DNA of 64,000 bases from Trichostrongylus colubriformis (Eukaryota; Nematoda; Chromadorea; Rhabditida; Trichostrongylidae): NCBI GenBank assembly GCA_963978905.1, contig OZ022257.1, forward strand, positions 28,349,274 through 28,413,273. The letters run 5' to 3'. Of the stretch, positions 46,901 through 55,439 are shown one piece after another. Position 1 is the stretch's first letter; the number at the start of each line of letters is the position of its first letter. A program made the position numbers and the translations under genes. The notes under the pieces were generated by a model, which was given only the letters and a program-made list of their open reading frames with translations, was not told the DNA's origin and ran no database searches.

Positions 46901-49501
46901 TCATAACTCAGTAACGAATTAACGAAAACGGACGCGCGAGGTACCGTTGGAATGAGTATGAAAAGCTCTTCAAAGTGCCGCAAAATAATCACTCCAAAGT
47001 AAATTCATTCCGCCACAATGCCGCACGACTTCAAGCGGTCCAGAGACCACATCCGCAACGTCATACTATTTATATTGCTATCTGGCCAGGAACCCGCGGA
47101 TATCGGCAGACGTCTGATAGAAGTTCACAAGGAGCATGCCCCCGGCAGAAGTACACTGTAGTTGTAGCATTCGAAGTTTGCGTCAGGCGACTATTCCATC
47201 GAAGACGAAAACCGCGATTGGTGGAGCGTACACGGCGTAGAGTACTGGGAGCTGCTCGATGAAGGTACCACAGTATCCGCCGACGTCTACGTTCGTCAAT
47301 TACGAGAATTGGAGGCCAATGTCCAAAGTTCGCTACGGCGGCGGTCACATGTCTACTTCCAGCACGACAACGTGTCTACTTCCACAGACCGCACTTCGCA
47401 AGATCGACCAAGGCCGAGCTGCTGTCGTACAGTTGGACCGTACTTCTATACCCACCGTACTCCCCAGACCTGGCCCCTTCAGATTTCCACCTTTTCTCCC
47501 ACAGCCAACGCCACCTGGACGGCCAAGACTTCAAAACTCGCGACGAGGTCAAGGCGGCACTCGGCAACTTCTTCGAGCTCCAGCTTCCGGCCTTCTGGAG
47601 CAAGGGCATCCATGATCTGCCTATACCGTGGCAGAAGGTCATCGATAAAGATGGAGTATATTTCAAGTGAATCCCTGTTGTCGTAAAAAAGTTGTGCGAC
47701 AATGATTAAAATTGGTCAATTTGTCCGATTTATTATGAATCAACCTAATAGAAAGCTTAGAGAGAGTTCTACCATAATCCTGAACCGCCTAGACCTGCCT
47801 CGAAGTAAACAAAAGTTATTGATTTTTTTCGGGAAAATTCTACAAGACTTTTGGGACAACCTAATATTATTGTCTTCCATCTCCCGGATAACCCTTTTCG
47901 GCAATCCCTCAATGGGCGATCCATACGAAAAATTCATAACTTGGTTCAAACGCAGCCTTGAGAGCAGGAAAAAATCGATAGAAATGACCGATGTTCAAGC
48001 TATCCTGAACATACTCAAAATGAGCGTAAGCCCTTCCAAAACAAGCTGAGAGTGATGGTAATCGGTAGTGAATAAATTCATGGAAGAAAGCCATTCCGAT
48101 CGATCCACTGACGTCGCTGATGGTACGCGCGCAATAGTGTGCACTAGCCCAACTAGTCTATTTAAAGACACCGTTAGGGGCAATTTTGGCAAATTGGGGG
48201 ATTACCAAAGTGGAGGTGCTCAGTAATATAACAGTAGAAAAAGAACGACATAAAACGGCGAAAAAACCAAGAAATAGGAACCCGAAATTCCCCCTTCTCG
48301 CTCTCGTCCTCTGCGTCTCTGTTCGGAGTGGACTGAAGACAGGCCAGAGTCTCAACCAGCCGGCCGCGATTGTTGTCCCGCCTCTCCCCGTCGACTCCCC
48401 CGGGCGCATAACGGCATAACGGCATGACGAGGTGCGGGGCCGCCATAAAACCCCAAGTCGCGTTTTTTCATGCGATTTTCACCACATGTGACCCCTTCTG
48501 AAGTAGAAGGTTCGTTTCAAACATGTACTTCCAGATCTCAGTTTTCCCTTACCCCTAATGGTGCCTTTAATGCGGTCGCTGTGGAAAAAGAGTAATATTG
48601 TAATGAAAAAGTGTATGAAACACTCGAAACAGCCCATAAGGTACAAATAGCTGCTGAACAAACCGAGCCTTCCTGTAGCGTTGGTGAAGAGCTTCGAAGG
48701 TGAGCATAAGTGGCTCGAGAAACACTCCAAATGGCGGATCGCATATCAGAAGAATTTGAGCGCAATCCTAAATGCATACATAACGAAGGTGCAGTAAGCA
48801 ACATCTCGACGCCAAGAATAGGGGCAAACTTCTATACAATGCTCAATCACGAGGATTGATTAAAAACACACCGCAAAAAAGGCAGAGACCCTTTCGGAAG
48901 CTTCATTGTCGAAGAAGTGGTCGACTAGCATGCTGTACTGAGCGAACTCAGATGACTGGAAAAACTGCGCCTAAACGACTCGAGATTCACGGAAAAAGAG
49001 GCACTCAATATGCAATGCAAAAAAGCAGTGTTGGTGAAATATGCTGTTACGAAATCAATTTCACTTACATATCTCTCGTCGTAGTCAAGAAGAAATAGGC
49101 GACGATTCTCACCTCTCTTTCGCTTCAACACTTCAAAAAGCTGGAAAAAGAGCAACAGTAACTATTGTAGGCCTTCTTTGAATTTTAAAGAGACTCACTC
49201 TAGGAGCCCCAAGGCAAAGTACACCATCAACGCCGGATCGCTCAACTGCTTTCTCAAGAATTCCGATAGTCTCGTCAGAGAAAAAGAATTGCTGAATCAT
49301 CACTGTTATGTGAGGACCTCCATAGTTGAGCCACAACTCACGGCTTCCCCAGTCTGCGACTCCTTCGCAGCCAAAAGTCGTGAAGGGAAACGAAGTTGTG
49401 CTCTAGTGACTATTTCTGCAGGACATTTGTGTTTTGTCTCAAATACGTCGACACAGTTGTGACAGAAGACGAGGACGGAAGACTTCGGAATTGCCTTCAG
49501 C
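31808..49501 (-). CDS. ZCCHC4: ZCCHC4-type rRNA N6-adenosine methyltransferase (9 exons found, 5' end missing)
   Basis: The human ZCCHC4 protein methylates one adenosine of 28S rRNA in the nucleolus. Here nine minus-strand exons give a continuous product of ~313 residues: 49501-49342, 49291-49199, 49140-49069, 48955-48872, 48767-48664, 37506-37404, 37348-37239, 37178-37103 and 31945-31808. Reading phases agree at every junction, and block order and spacing match the family: VFCHNC, GEAQFFFSDET, GVLCLGAPR, LFLLDYDERY, LLICDPPFGVFLEPL, DYRVTYDNH, then FCEFCERYVSNANKHC and YKHCELCMRCVKKTYRHC. The N-terminal zf-GRF region and start codon were not found. The CCHC knuckle after the zinc modules in the human protein is absent, because the reading ends GKQISDSEE-stop. 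Introns 5 and 8 are 11,157 and 5,157 bp and are filled with transposons. All else looks intact except one acceptor (see findings). Confidence 0.85.
34776..35284 (+). mobile_element. Tc1-type MITE 'CAGTAGCGC', copy A (509 bp)
   Basis: Inverted ends CAGTAGCGCTCAAAAGTC are flanked by TA at 34774-34775 and 35285-35286. No transposase remnant is visible. Copies B (58939-59456) and C (39177-42540, interrupted) share the whole interior, for example TGATGACAGCGGCACAGCGG. Confidence 0.92.
35400..36430. mobile_element. Tc4-type foldback, diverged copy
   Basis: Inverted segments pair across this interval: TGTTCAGGAGGTCAAACTAC at ~35719 against the reverse complement of a block ending ~36075, and tRNA-like segments at ~35428-35505 (plus) and ~36345-36275 (minus). 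The same sentences (CAGGGGCTCGAATTACC type) occur in the better-preserved element at 39250-42114. Exact termini could not be placed. Confidence 0.6.
37103..37506 (-). CDS. ZCCHC4: ZCCHC4 exons 6-8 of those found
   Basis: Exon 37506-37404 (acceptor ATATTTAG, donor GTAGGT) reads GDKSATFYGCIVIPMFVG and ends MSDYR. Linking it to the DPPF exon gives the same spacing from the EPL block to the PxF block as I recall for the human protein, within one residue. Exon 37348-37239 starts VTYDNHKVFAKASKTTVRCF and ends DGYR at GTAGGT. Exon 37178-37103 (acceptor TTTTGAG) encodes FCEFCERYVSNANKHCFMC and then SSCTSK, ending at GTGAAT. Introns are 55 and 60 bp. These blocks correspond to the RNA-binding and zinc-module region. 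Confidence 0.87.
38278..38492 (-). CDS. Exon-like ORF inside ZCCHC4 intron 5 (possible cassette exon)
   Basis: ATTATTCAG at the left edge and GTAAGT at the right edge frame 215 nt open in one frame (71 codons, TDVLPSSQLICDELNC... ending SLLHFLFF). The entry phase fits the DPPF exon. The exit phase does not fit the normal acceptor of the next exon, but it does fit a TTTTGCAG acceptor at 37559 that extends that exon in frame by 17 codons. Composition is hydrophobic at its end and no family was recognised. It may be an alternative exon, a relic or chance. Confidence 0.35.
39441..39512 (+). pseudogene. tRNA-like module, left arm of the Tc4-type element
   Basis: GCTCGGATGAAGCAGCTGGTAG gives an A-box-like region, and 45-50 nt downstream AATTCGAATCCT is a near-consensus B-box (GGTTCGANNCC). 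The module points toward the element centre. Confidence 0.5.
40149..41182. mobile_element. TA-target inverted-repeat element, innermost of the nest (1034 bp)
   Basis: Ends TTGGGTCATTCCATAAGT are exact inverted repeats flanked by TA (40147-40148 and 41183-41184). Arms of ~280-300 bp pair, including the GACCTACCTC...CGCCGGCCTAAATGTCGG region. The ~430-bp centre is unpaired and has no ORF of note. It looks like a mariner-mobilised MITE. Confidence 0.88.
41851..41935 (-). pseudogene. tRNA-like module, right arm of the Tc4-type element
   Basis: On the minus strand AGAGCTCAGATGGAGC is close to an A-box (TRGCNNAGNNGG), and GCGTTCGAATCCTTG contains a consensus B-box core. It mirrors the left-arm module and is the better preserved of the two. 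No cloverleaf with a complete acceptor stem was found. Confidence 0.55.
42550..43435 (-). mobile_element. Mariner, internally deleted (copy 2, 886 bp)
   Basis: Inverted ends TTAGGTTGTTCCAAGAGTC and TTAGGTTGTTCCAAAAGTC are flanked by TA at 42548-42549 and 43436-43437. It lies 9 bp from the end of MITE C. On the minus strand the remnant transposase reads MPVVDTHPTRGVIYYE..., then FSNGEIDMKDKPR joined directly to LGLCWFWDVEG, the same deletion as copy 1. First Asp retained, frameshifts thereafter. Confidence 0.92.
43735..44245 (-). repeat. Tandem repeat, ~140-bp period, ~3.5 units
   Basis: Units begin TTGATAAGATT and contain AATCGTTTCGCTTTTCGC-like and GGGACATTGATGGTGGGT sentences spaced about 140 bp. 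Similarity falls towards both edges. Single diverged monomers occur near 3187-3243 and 3680. Confidence 0.7.
44430..44640 (+). repeat. Dispersed repeat W, copy 1
   Basis: GATATCAGTTGCCAATGT, AATAATGGTG, and CTCATGCGGTATTAGCAACA followed by AATACTG...ATCGACCGCTA-type text recur in order at 63780-63995. No termini were defined. Confidence 0.55.
44999..45113 (+). mobile_element. Isolated mariner terminus
   Basis: TTAGGTTGTCGGAAAAGTTTT after TA (44997-44998) is a mariner-type end of a different subfamily from copies 1-3. The element is cut by the insertion of copy 3 at 45116 and I could not find its other end beyond 47866. Confidence 0.5.
45191..46062 (-). pseudogene. Mariner transposase (copy 3), longest reading frame of the family
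   Basis: From MPVVDTHPRRGVIYYEWF (46062) it runs through CVSYETVRRWLIGFSNGEID and GKPRTGRPHAFDDETLLL (second helix-turn-helix linker). It then shifts frame to MYDTTAPRAFWLLRD and FDLHPKKILLCCFW. A 1-nt loss destroys the first Asp block (WTRRE where the others read WDVEG). HDNAHP is preserved in another frame. The SPDI block is fused to VDKNGEYIVS, so the third Asp is deleted. Confidence 0.85.
46098..46837. mobile_element. Tc1-type nonautonomous element inserted in mariner copy 3 (740 bp)
   Basis: Ends CAGGGGGTGCCAAAAAAAGT and CAGCGCGTGCCAAAAAAAGT are flanked by TA at 46096-46097 and 46838-46839. No transposase frame was recognised, and overlapping short ORFs exist on both strands. Confidence 0.88.
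46850..47748 (+). mobile_element. Second mariner subfamily inserted in mariner copy 3 (899 bp)
   Basis: Ends TTAGGTTGATTCATAATAAA are exact inverted repeats with TA at 46848-46849 and 47749-47750. It lies 12 bp from the neighbouring insertion. Exact ends suggest it is the youngest element here. Confidence 0.92.
47018..47670 (+). pseudogene. Mariner transposase, internally deleted and frameshifted
   Basis: It opens at ATG 47018 (MPHDFKRSRDHIRNVILF) and then continues in other frames with VEYWELLDEGTTVSADVYVR, FQHDNV (second Asp), LLYPPYSPDLAPSDFHLFSH (third Asp) and ALGNFFELQLPAFWSKGI, with a stop at 47668-47670. The part between the N-terminus and the first Asp is missing. Confidence 0.85.
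48166..48566. mobile_element. TTAA-target MITE (401 bp) in ZCCHC4 intron 5
   Basis: Ends AGACACCGTTAGGGGCAA and AGGCACCATTAGGGGTAA are flanked by TTAA at 48162-48165 and 48567-48570. It lies 97 bp downstream of the DPPF exon. Confidence 0.82.
48664..49501 (-). CDS. ZCCHC4: ZCCHC4 exons 1-5 of those found (methyltransferase core)
   Basis: Exon 49501-49342 follows a TTAACAG acceptor and carries the first Cys pair (FCHNC) and KHKC; it ends at GTGAGT. Exon 49291-49199 (acceptor GATTCAG) ends APR at GTGAGT. Exon 49140-49069 (acceptor TTTCCAG) ends DERY at GTAAGT. Exon 48955-48872 (TTTCCAG) carries YSMLVDHFFDNEASERV and ends at GTGTGT. Exon 48767-48664 (CATTTAG) carries the catalytic [D/N]PP[F/Y] motif as CDPPF and ends, two bases into a codon, at GTTTGT. 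Introns are 50, 58, 113 and 104 bp. Upstream of the first exon a GTAAGT at 49537-49532 could be the donor of a 36-bp intron, but I could not settle which frame precedes it. Confidence 0.88.
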
Positions 49502-49537
49502 CTGTTAATGAGAATTTTCACCTTCACCTCAACTTAC

Positions 49538-50105
49538 TTCCATAGGCCCTGGTCTGCAGAAAACTCGCAAGTGCTGTTGCTTCTATCACCATTTCACGAC
49601 AAATTTTCCTATGACCAGTTCCTACTTCGAATACACGCACTAGGAAGAAGTGCGAAGAGATTCATCAGAAACTCTCTCCTTTCTTCAACTATTTAGAAAA
49701 TGTCATTACATAGAGATTTATTCTTTCGCAACAAGTCTCTCAATCGTACCCTATGCTTGTGATATGGAGAACCCAACCTTTCAGTTTTCACTGAATGATT
49801 GCCCAAAAAAAAATAAGTAGCACTGAGAAAATAAGTAAACGATACACAAAAACTCTCACTGGATTAGACAGAAAATGAAGTCGTCTTCATTCAACTATCA
49901 CCACCCAGACAACGCGAAATGGTCAGATAAAAATTTTCGCCGAAACTGCCTAAAAGAGTTATTTGGGGTGCACAAATGTGACATCCTTTTTGACACTGGC
50001 TTTAACTTGCACTAGACTGATGAATAACCGCACCAAAGCTTTATTATCGATTTCGTTCAGAATTATCATTCAGTTGTCAGAGTGCTGGTCATGAATATGA
50101 TATTA
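49538..50105. other. No exon assigned; expected site of upstream ZCCHC4 exon(s)
   Basis: A TTCCTAG acceptor near 49650 followed by an open frame (RVFEVGTGHRKICREMVIEA) leads to the GTAAGT at 49537-49532, but its phase does not fit the next exon. The zf-GRF Cys pattern is not seen here or further right. Confidence 0.35.
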
Positions 50106-50179
50106 TTAGGTCTATACAGAATAAATGGCCAAAACGGACTACTTTTTTCAAAACGCCATAACTTTGCTCAGACACAACT

Positions 50180-50500
50180 TTATTTGTCGACATAAAAACC
50201 ATTCGAATCTACACAACCTTGCCAACGATCTGGTAAAGAAAATATGCCATCATGATCAAATTCAGGATTGCGAAAATTAATGAAGTCAACGATGGCATTT
50301 TCAACATGCATCGTTTCGGCGAACTCCTTCTGACCCAAGTTTGCATCGAGAACCGGGAAAAAGTGGTAATTCGTCAGAGATAGATCTGAGGAATAAGGGG
50401 GGTGAGGGAGAGTCTCGATCAGTTTCTGCCGGGTGACTTGCGAACTGTGGGGTTTTGCGTTGTTTTGCGCACCCAGTAAAAAAACGATGCAGTTAGGCAT
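50180..50500 (-). pseudogene. Mariner transposase C-terminus, arm 1
   Basis: It reads NNAKPHSSQVTRQKLIETLP then HPPYSSDLSLTNYHFFPVLD, ...VENAIVDFINFRNPEFDHDG and RWQGCVDSNGFYVDK-stop. The second Asp block reads QNNAKPH, where HDNARPH is normal. The third catalytic position is Asn (LTNYH) instead of Asp (LTDYH), so this arm is inactive. Confidence 0.85.
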
Positions 50501-50509
50501 TGAGTCCCC

Positions 50510-50724
50510 CTCACCCCCCTTATTCCCCAGACCTATCCCTGACGGATTACCACTTTTCCGGGTTCCCGATGCAAACCTGCGGCAGAAAAATTATGCACGG
50601 TAAAAATGCCATTCCTGACTTTATTGATTCTCGCAATCCATAATTTGATCGTGATGGTATATTTTCCTCACCAGATCGTTGGCAAAATTCTGTAGATTCG
50701 AATGGTTTTTATTTCGACAAATAA
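50510..50724 (+). pseudogene. Mariner transposase C-terminus, arm 2 (inverted)
   Basis: SPHPPYSPDLSLTDYHF-type text followed by KNAIPDFIDSRNP, a stop codon, FDRDGIFSSPDRWQNSVDSN and GFYFDK-stop repeats arm 1 on the opposite strand. It retains the Asp lost in arm 1 but has its own stop and deletions. Confidence 0.8.
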
Positions 50725-50789
50725 AGTTGTGTCTGAGCGAAGTTATGGCCAATTACGTTTCGGCCATTTATTCTGCATACACCTAATAA

Positions 50790-51820
50790 TTTCTGGTGCG
50801 GAGGCCGTACGGTTCAAGATAAAGTCACTCTTGTTCATTTTTCTGTATACTGCTAATGTAGCTGAGGACCGTCATATTCCCGCTGTTGTCATCCATCTGA
50901 TCTTCTAAACATAAATTTGCACACTTTCACGTGTATATTTTCGCCCTAGCCTTAGCGGTGAAGAGACGGTTTCCCCTCCTCTCAGGGCTTAGGCAAAAAC
51001 ACTGAACACAAGAAAACACTGCGTGAGCAGTGTGGTGCTTTCCCTAGATTAGTACCGCGCTGTGGCTTTGAACGAACAAACAAAAGAACAAATGCAATAT
51101 GTGATCAACACCCATAATGAACTTCATAGGCCAAGTCAGGTGTTAATCTAATCAAACTGTAATCACGCTCACCAAATTGGATCAACGTCAGAAACGGATG
51201 TCATATTCGTGATCAGTACCCCAACTTATCACTATAAAGTTTCTTCAGCGAAATTTTGGGTAAAATAAAGTCGGGGGGGGGGGCGGGAAGAAAGATGCAG
51301 AATTTTTACCGACGCAAAACTTCTTTCACTCCCTAGGCTTACGCTAGAGCTGATGAGACCTATGCTCTGACAGGTGCTTTTTCACGTGGGAGGAGGGGAA
51401 TTCAATTTTAGTCTAGGATAAGCCTAGGGAGGGGAAGGAGCTTCGACGGACACAAAGTTGCGTCTCCCCTTCCTCCTCTCCCCCCCCCCCCCTCGACTTT
51501 ATGAAATTTTTTTACCTGATCGCGTGGTCCGAAGTAGTGATAGTCGATAGCGCACGATGCCTTTCAATTTGCATCCTTGCGTGTGGTCGCTTTTATAGAC
51601 CGGATTCTTACTCAGCGATATTGCCAGCGTGCCTGCCGGCGGCACTGCGTGGCGGCGTTCACAAGCAGTAAGGCAGAATGACACGGGCAGAGACACAGAG
51701 ACGACGCAGCCACATCCTGCCGCAACAACACCGCAGATTACTAAGGCTAACGAAGAAGATTTCTGAAGGTAATACCACTTTGCGAGGTTTTTAGGCAGCA
51801 GTCGAGAACCTTATGCGTTA
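50790..51820. other. No gene; inverted repeat with G11/C13 runs
   Basis: ATAAAGTCGGGGGGGGGGG (from 51265) and the C13 run 51480-51492 followed by TCGACTTTAT form an inverted pair ~250 bp apart, suggesting a degenerate MITE. The minus ORF 51499-51696 has no recognisable domain. Confidence 0.4.
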
Positions 51821-51821
51821 A

Positions 51822-52417
51822 AGGCAGCGCTAGAGGAAATTCGGGTGAACAGCGAAAAATGAAGAATGAAGAATATAGTCGAGGTGCTCATTAATACGAT
51901 GGTTGAGAAAAACGCAAGGAAATGGCCAAAGGCCCGTTAAATGAGAACCCCCTCCCACCGATGATCGACGCAGACGAAGTTTCCGTCAAAGGGCAGGTAG
52001 CTCCGAATATTTTTCCATTGGCATGTTGCCATGTAAACACAAGGAAATGCTTGAAAATAGGACAGCATTTCCGTCAGACGAACTTTCCGTCAAAGGGCAG
52101 GTAGCTCCGAATATTTTTCCATTGGCATGTTGCCATGTAAACACAAGGAAATGCTTGAAAATAGGACAGCATTCGACTTTCAGGACTTTCGATCCTGCCG
52201 CATATGACCGCTCCATCATAGCCAACCGGGAGTCACGTCGGCTGGAGGCGTGGTCTGTCATCCAAAGGTGTCAGCTGTTAACCGTTACGCCATCACTATA
52301 GCTCGGGATCGCGCTTTTCGACGGGGATTTTACCATAAGCTTCTTAGACCCTTAGTTTCCATATGAGTGTCTTCTTTTGGAGATTTTTCTATAATTATAT
52401 TATCTCCAACGCTGTCC
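51822..52417. mobile_element. TTAA-target MITE subfamily F, copy 2, with 104-bp tandem duplication
   Basis: Ends AGGCAGCGCTAGAGGAAA and, imperfectly, AGGACAGCGTTGGAG are flanked by TTAA (51818-51821) and TCAA (52418-52421). The block beginning TTCCGTCAAAGGGCAGG at 51981 is repeated at 52085, near identical to ~52172. Confidence 0.75.
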
Positions 52418-52421
52418 TCAA

Positions 52422-53496
52422 ATGGAACGGAAAGGCATTAATCTATGATTAGCAAGGAGCTCTTCACTAGCGCCACCGCTCTCATAAAACCGACGATCAA
52501 GCAGGCGTAGCGAACAGGTACACCGAGAGTCGAGGGTTCGTCAACAGATGGAGGGGGGTCGTATTCGACCGATTAGGGGTGGGGGTCGTACCATCAGAGG
52601 TCAGCGATAAGCACTAAAATTTAAGCTTCCGTAAGCAGATGAGGAACAGAGGGTATTTCACTGCAAATCCGTAAGATGAAATGTAGGATAAATATATGTT
52701 TGCTTCAGCAAAGGATGTATAGCAGTAAAACACATTTCAACTATGCAATCCGGTAACAGTTACTGGCATTGTAGAGGTTAAAAAAATAAGGGGTAGTATT
52801 TGGTCGCTGTAGAGGGGGGGGGGCGTACTGGTGCAGCTATTTCATCGACATCTGGGAGAGCTCCGGTAGGGAATGCTAGCTGATTTTCACTGCGAGTAGT
52901 GAAAGGCCGGTCCACAGCTGAGTCTAATGAAGACGATGGTCATGAGAAAGGAAGTGGTCCCCGCTGCCTCATTTATGCTCGACGAAGCAAGTAATCGGGC
53001 GCTCTAGCTATCGGTACAAAATTAGTAAGTCAACATGGTGAACGTTTGATCCAGCGTTCAGAGACAGCTTCAACAGCTGGATCGAAATTGTATTACAATT
53101 GCATGGCGCCAATTACGTTACAACGATTGTATGGCGCCCGAGATGGCCAAGTGGGAGACATGGAGATTTCAACTATGATCAACGCCCCAATAGCACGTGA
53201 GCGCAACGGGCCGCGCTATCCGACATAAACCACATCACGCATACAGCATGGGCATATGATCAGTATTCAACTAAGTGCTTCGAAGAAACCATGCTCTACA
53301 GCGTCCAAGGATAATGGAGACTGTGATCTTTTTCGTATTCGAAGACCAGTCTACCGGGACCGATGAGCAGAACAGATCACTAGATACGCTTAACGAGCAT
53401 CAGAATAGTTGCGTGCCACCACTTTGACCATAGCTATGTGCCGTTCTCTACTGAGTGTGCTAAATCTATAGCAAAAAGACGTTCGAATCGCCCAGA
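52422..53496. other. No gene recognised
   Basis: GGGGGTCGTATTYGNCCG sentences occur at 52553, 52588 and 52795 and also near 13835, indicating another dispersed repeat. The ORF 53046-53228 has no domain I recognise. Confidence 0.4.
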
Positions 53497-53765
53497 ATGA
53501 GAATTTCACTATATCAAGAAACCAAAAGCATAGTGATACTTGAATGTCACACAGAATCAGAAGCATTGGTTCTCGAAAATTCTTTCGCTAACGTCGACAG
53601 AGACCTTCAGATGCTTCATGAAGGCATCGACACCCAAGTACGGCGCACTGACATATTACCACGCCTTCTCTATGACTTTCATCGATGAATTCACGGAGCG
53701 ATGTGGTCTCGAAGAGGTTTTAGCTTATACGATTGTTAGACACAAACTCAACGGAGCCAATTTGG
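53497..53765 (+). pseudogene. Exon-like coding segment with one frameshift, family unknown
   Basis: Reading VRRTDILPRLLYDF in one frame and IDEFTERCGLEEVLAYTIVR in the next, with a single extra base near 53682, gives a continuous polypeptide ending exactly at a GTGAGT donor (53766). Both halves look like ordinary protein. I recognise no family. It could be a pseudogene exon or a sequencing error in a live one. Confidence 0.35.
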
Positions 53766-53926
53766 TGAGTTACTCGGCTACTTATCGGAGGTGACAAATC
53801 GGGGGAGCAGGTCTTCCACCACTTCTCCACCATGCTTGCCTAGTGGGCTGAAGCTCCGCCTTGCTGAGCAATCGAGTTACGGTTTCCGGAATGAGCAGCA
53901 AGGGCAACAATTCGGCAACAACAAGG

Positions 53927-54614
53927 TTGAAAGATACAGTTAGCTGGTTTTGGCAGCTGTCCAGATCGAACAATAGTCATCACAGTAACATAGGTCGGTA
54001 CAGCCTTAATAGCAGCACTTTTGATGAAATAAGGAGCAAACAGCTCTGACCTCAAATCCAGCTACTGCCACAACATCTTCCACATCTTTGCCAGTAACAA
54101 TGCTTTTATGGTCGGTAAGCGTACTCAGCTTTCATTTTCAATTATCATGCCTCGCAGATTTTTTGTCAATCAAGGGCAGCACAACAAACCTGAGTACACT
54201 TACCAACCATAAGATGCTGTTAGCTTAACTTAGCCGCTGAAACACGCTAAGTTGAGAGAATACGTGTGATGAACAAGAAGTTCACTGTTGTCCTTTGGTG
54301 TTTCCATACGTTAGCTTTGCAACTTGCTGCAGCACAATCAGCTGCTCCATGAAAAATTGAAAGATACTGTTAGCTGGTTTTGGTAGCTGTTTAGATCGAA
54401 CAATAGTCATCACAGTAACATAGGTCGTCCAGCCCTAATAGCAGCACTTTCAAGGAAATAAAAAGCAAACAGCTCTGACCTCAAATCCAGCTACTGCCAC
54501 AAAATTTTACACATCTTTGCCAGTAACAGTGCTTATGATTGGTAAGTGTGCTCAGCTTTCATTTTCGAATTTCATGTCTCGCAGATTTTTTGTCAATCAA
54601 GGGTAGCACAACAA
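53927..54614. repeat. Tandem duplication, ~260-bp unit, 430-bp offset
   Basis: Units 53927-54189 and 54357-54614 are near identical at both ends (TTGAAAGATACNGTTAGCTGG ... TCAATCAAGGGNAGCACAACA). On the minus strand the first unit includes an open stretch VTGKDVEDVVAVAGFE, which has stops in the second. It could be a duplicated exon of the gene to the right. Confidence 0.7.
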
Positions 54615-54846
54615 AGATTCATGGTCACTTATACTGCTACTGCGTTGTTTGACTAACTCGGTTGGTAATGCACCCAAAATGCTCAAGTTCCTGAGAGCCA
54701 GGACCATTTTCATCTGGCAATTTTCAAGTGGGTACCGTAAGAGTTGTTGTTACTTTTCGCATGGTGAGCTTCGGATTCGCTATCAAACCTCCAAGGGTAT
54801 CATCCTTTCCAGCAAGCGTCAAACCAGCTACGGGGAGGTGGACTAC

Positions 54847-55290
54847 CAGATCCGTACATCCTCATCCGAAAACAATGGAGCAGCGATGTGATGTAGAACA
54901 ACAGACGTATTTACAGTGAGACCAGAATAGGTGTTAGCCTCGCGATAAAATACGAATTCGAAGATGGTGTTTTGAACTTGAGCTGATCCATCCTGCTTCA
55001 AATTGCCCCTAGGCAGGTGGAGGGCCATCGGAGATGTACTAAATGTGTACTTTTTGGATTTCTGGTTTCTTATCATGTCCTACCCTTTTATATTTCATCC
55101 TAAACGACGATAGATCACGAAGGAAATTTGGAAAAACTCGCACTTATTGGGAATGGTTCCATAAACACCAGTTCCAGATTTGTGTTTGAAGGCCTCATCA
55201 TTCTTAAACTTGCTTGGCTCTGTTTCTTTTTCCACAACGTTCAAATCGTCGTCCACTACTGCCCTGAAGGAACATGCAGTGCCATTTGAT
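54847..55290 (-). CDS. Two phase-consistent exons of an unrecognised gene
   Basis: Exon 55290-55119 follows TTTCAG and encodes 57 residues (...CSFRAVVDDDLNVVEKE...IPNKCEFFQISF). A 57-bp intron (GTGATC...CCAG) leads in phase 0 to exon 55061-54847, 71 codons (...ALHLPRGNLKQDGSAQVQ..., FVFYREANTYSGL, ending DEDVRI), closing at GTAGTC. The LPRG...FVFYR...NTSVV pattern faintly recalls GAIN domains of adhesion GPCRs, but this is a guess. The continuation to lower coordinates is unclear. Confidence 0.45.
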
Positions 55291-55439
55291 CTGAAATTGC
55301 AACTTTTATGTAAGCATTACATTATGCGTACTCCAAATTCCAGTCGGCGAATAGCGCCGCCTTCATATTATGCCGGCACTGTTGCGACGCTCTGTTTTAG
55401 CCGCTCGACCAAACATGCTACAATAGGTTGGTGGTAGCA

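Larger units (their letters stand above)
45116..47864 (-). mobile_element. Mariner copy 3, split by two later insertions
   Basis: Ends TTAGGTTGTCCCAAAAGTC at 45116 and 47864 (reverse complement) are flanked by TA at 45114-45115 and 47865-47866. Elements at 46098-46837 and 46850-47748 interrupt it. Removing them with their TA duplications leaves about 1.1 kb. Unlike copies 1 and 2 it retains the second helix-turn-helix region. Confidence 0.9.
37507..48663 (-). other. ZCCHC4 intron 5 (11,157 bp), transposon nest
   Basis: Within one intron lie the interrupted Tc1-type MITE C with two elements inside it, mariner copy 2, a tandem repeat, repeat W, a mariner terminus, mariner copy 3 with two inserted elements, and a TTAA MITE. 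37560-38277 and 38500-39176 are otherwise unassigned. The donor GTTTGT and acceptor ATTTAG are plausible for nematodes, and the flanking coding blocks join in phase. Confidence 0.75.
50106..50786. mobile_element. Palindromic mariner: two transposase 3' ends head to head (681 bp)
   Basis: Ends TTAGGTCTATACAGAATAAA and TTAGGTGTATGCAGAATAAA are flanked by TA at 50104-50105 and 50787-50788. The two halves are inverted copies of the same mariner 3' region, meeting near 50503. Confidence 0.9.
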
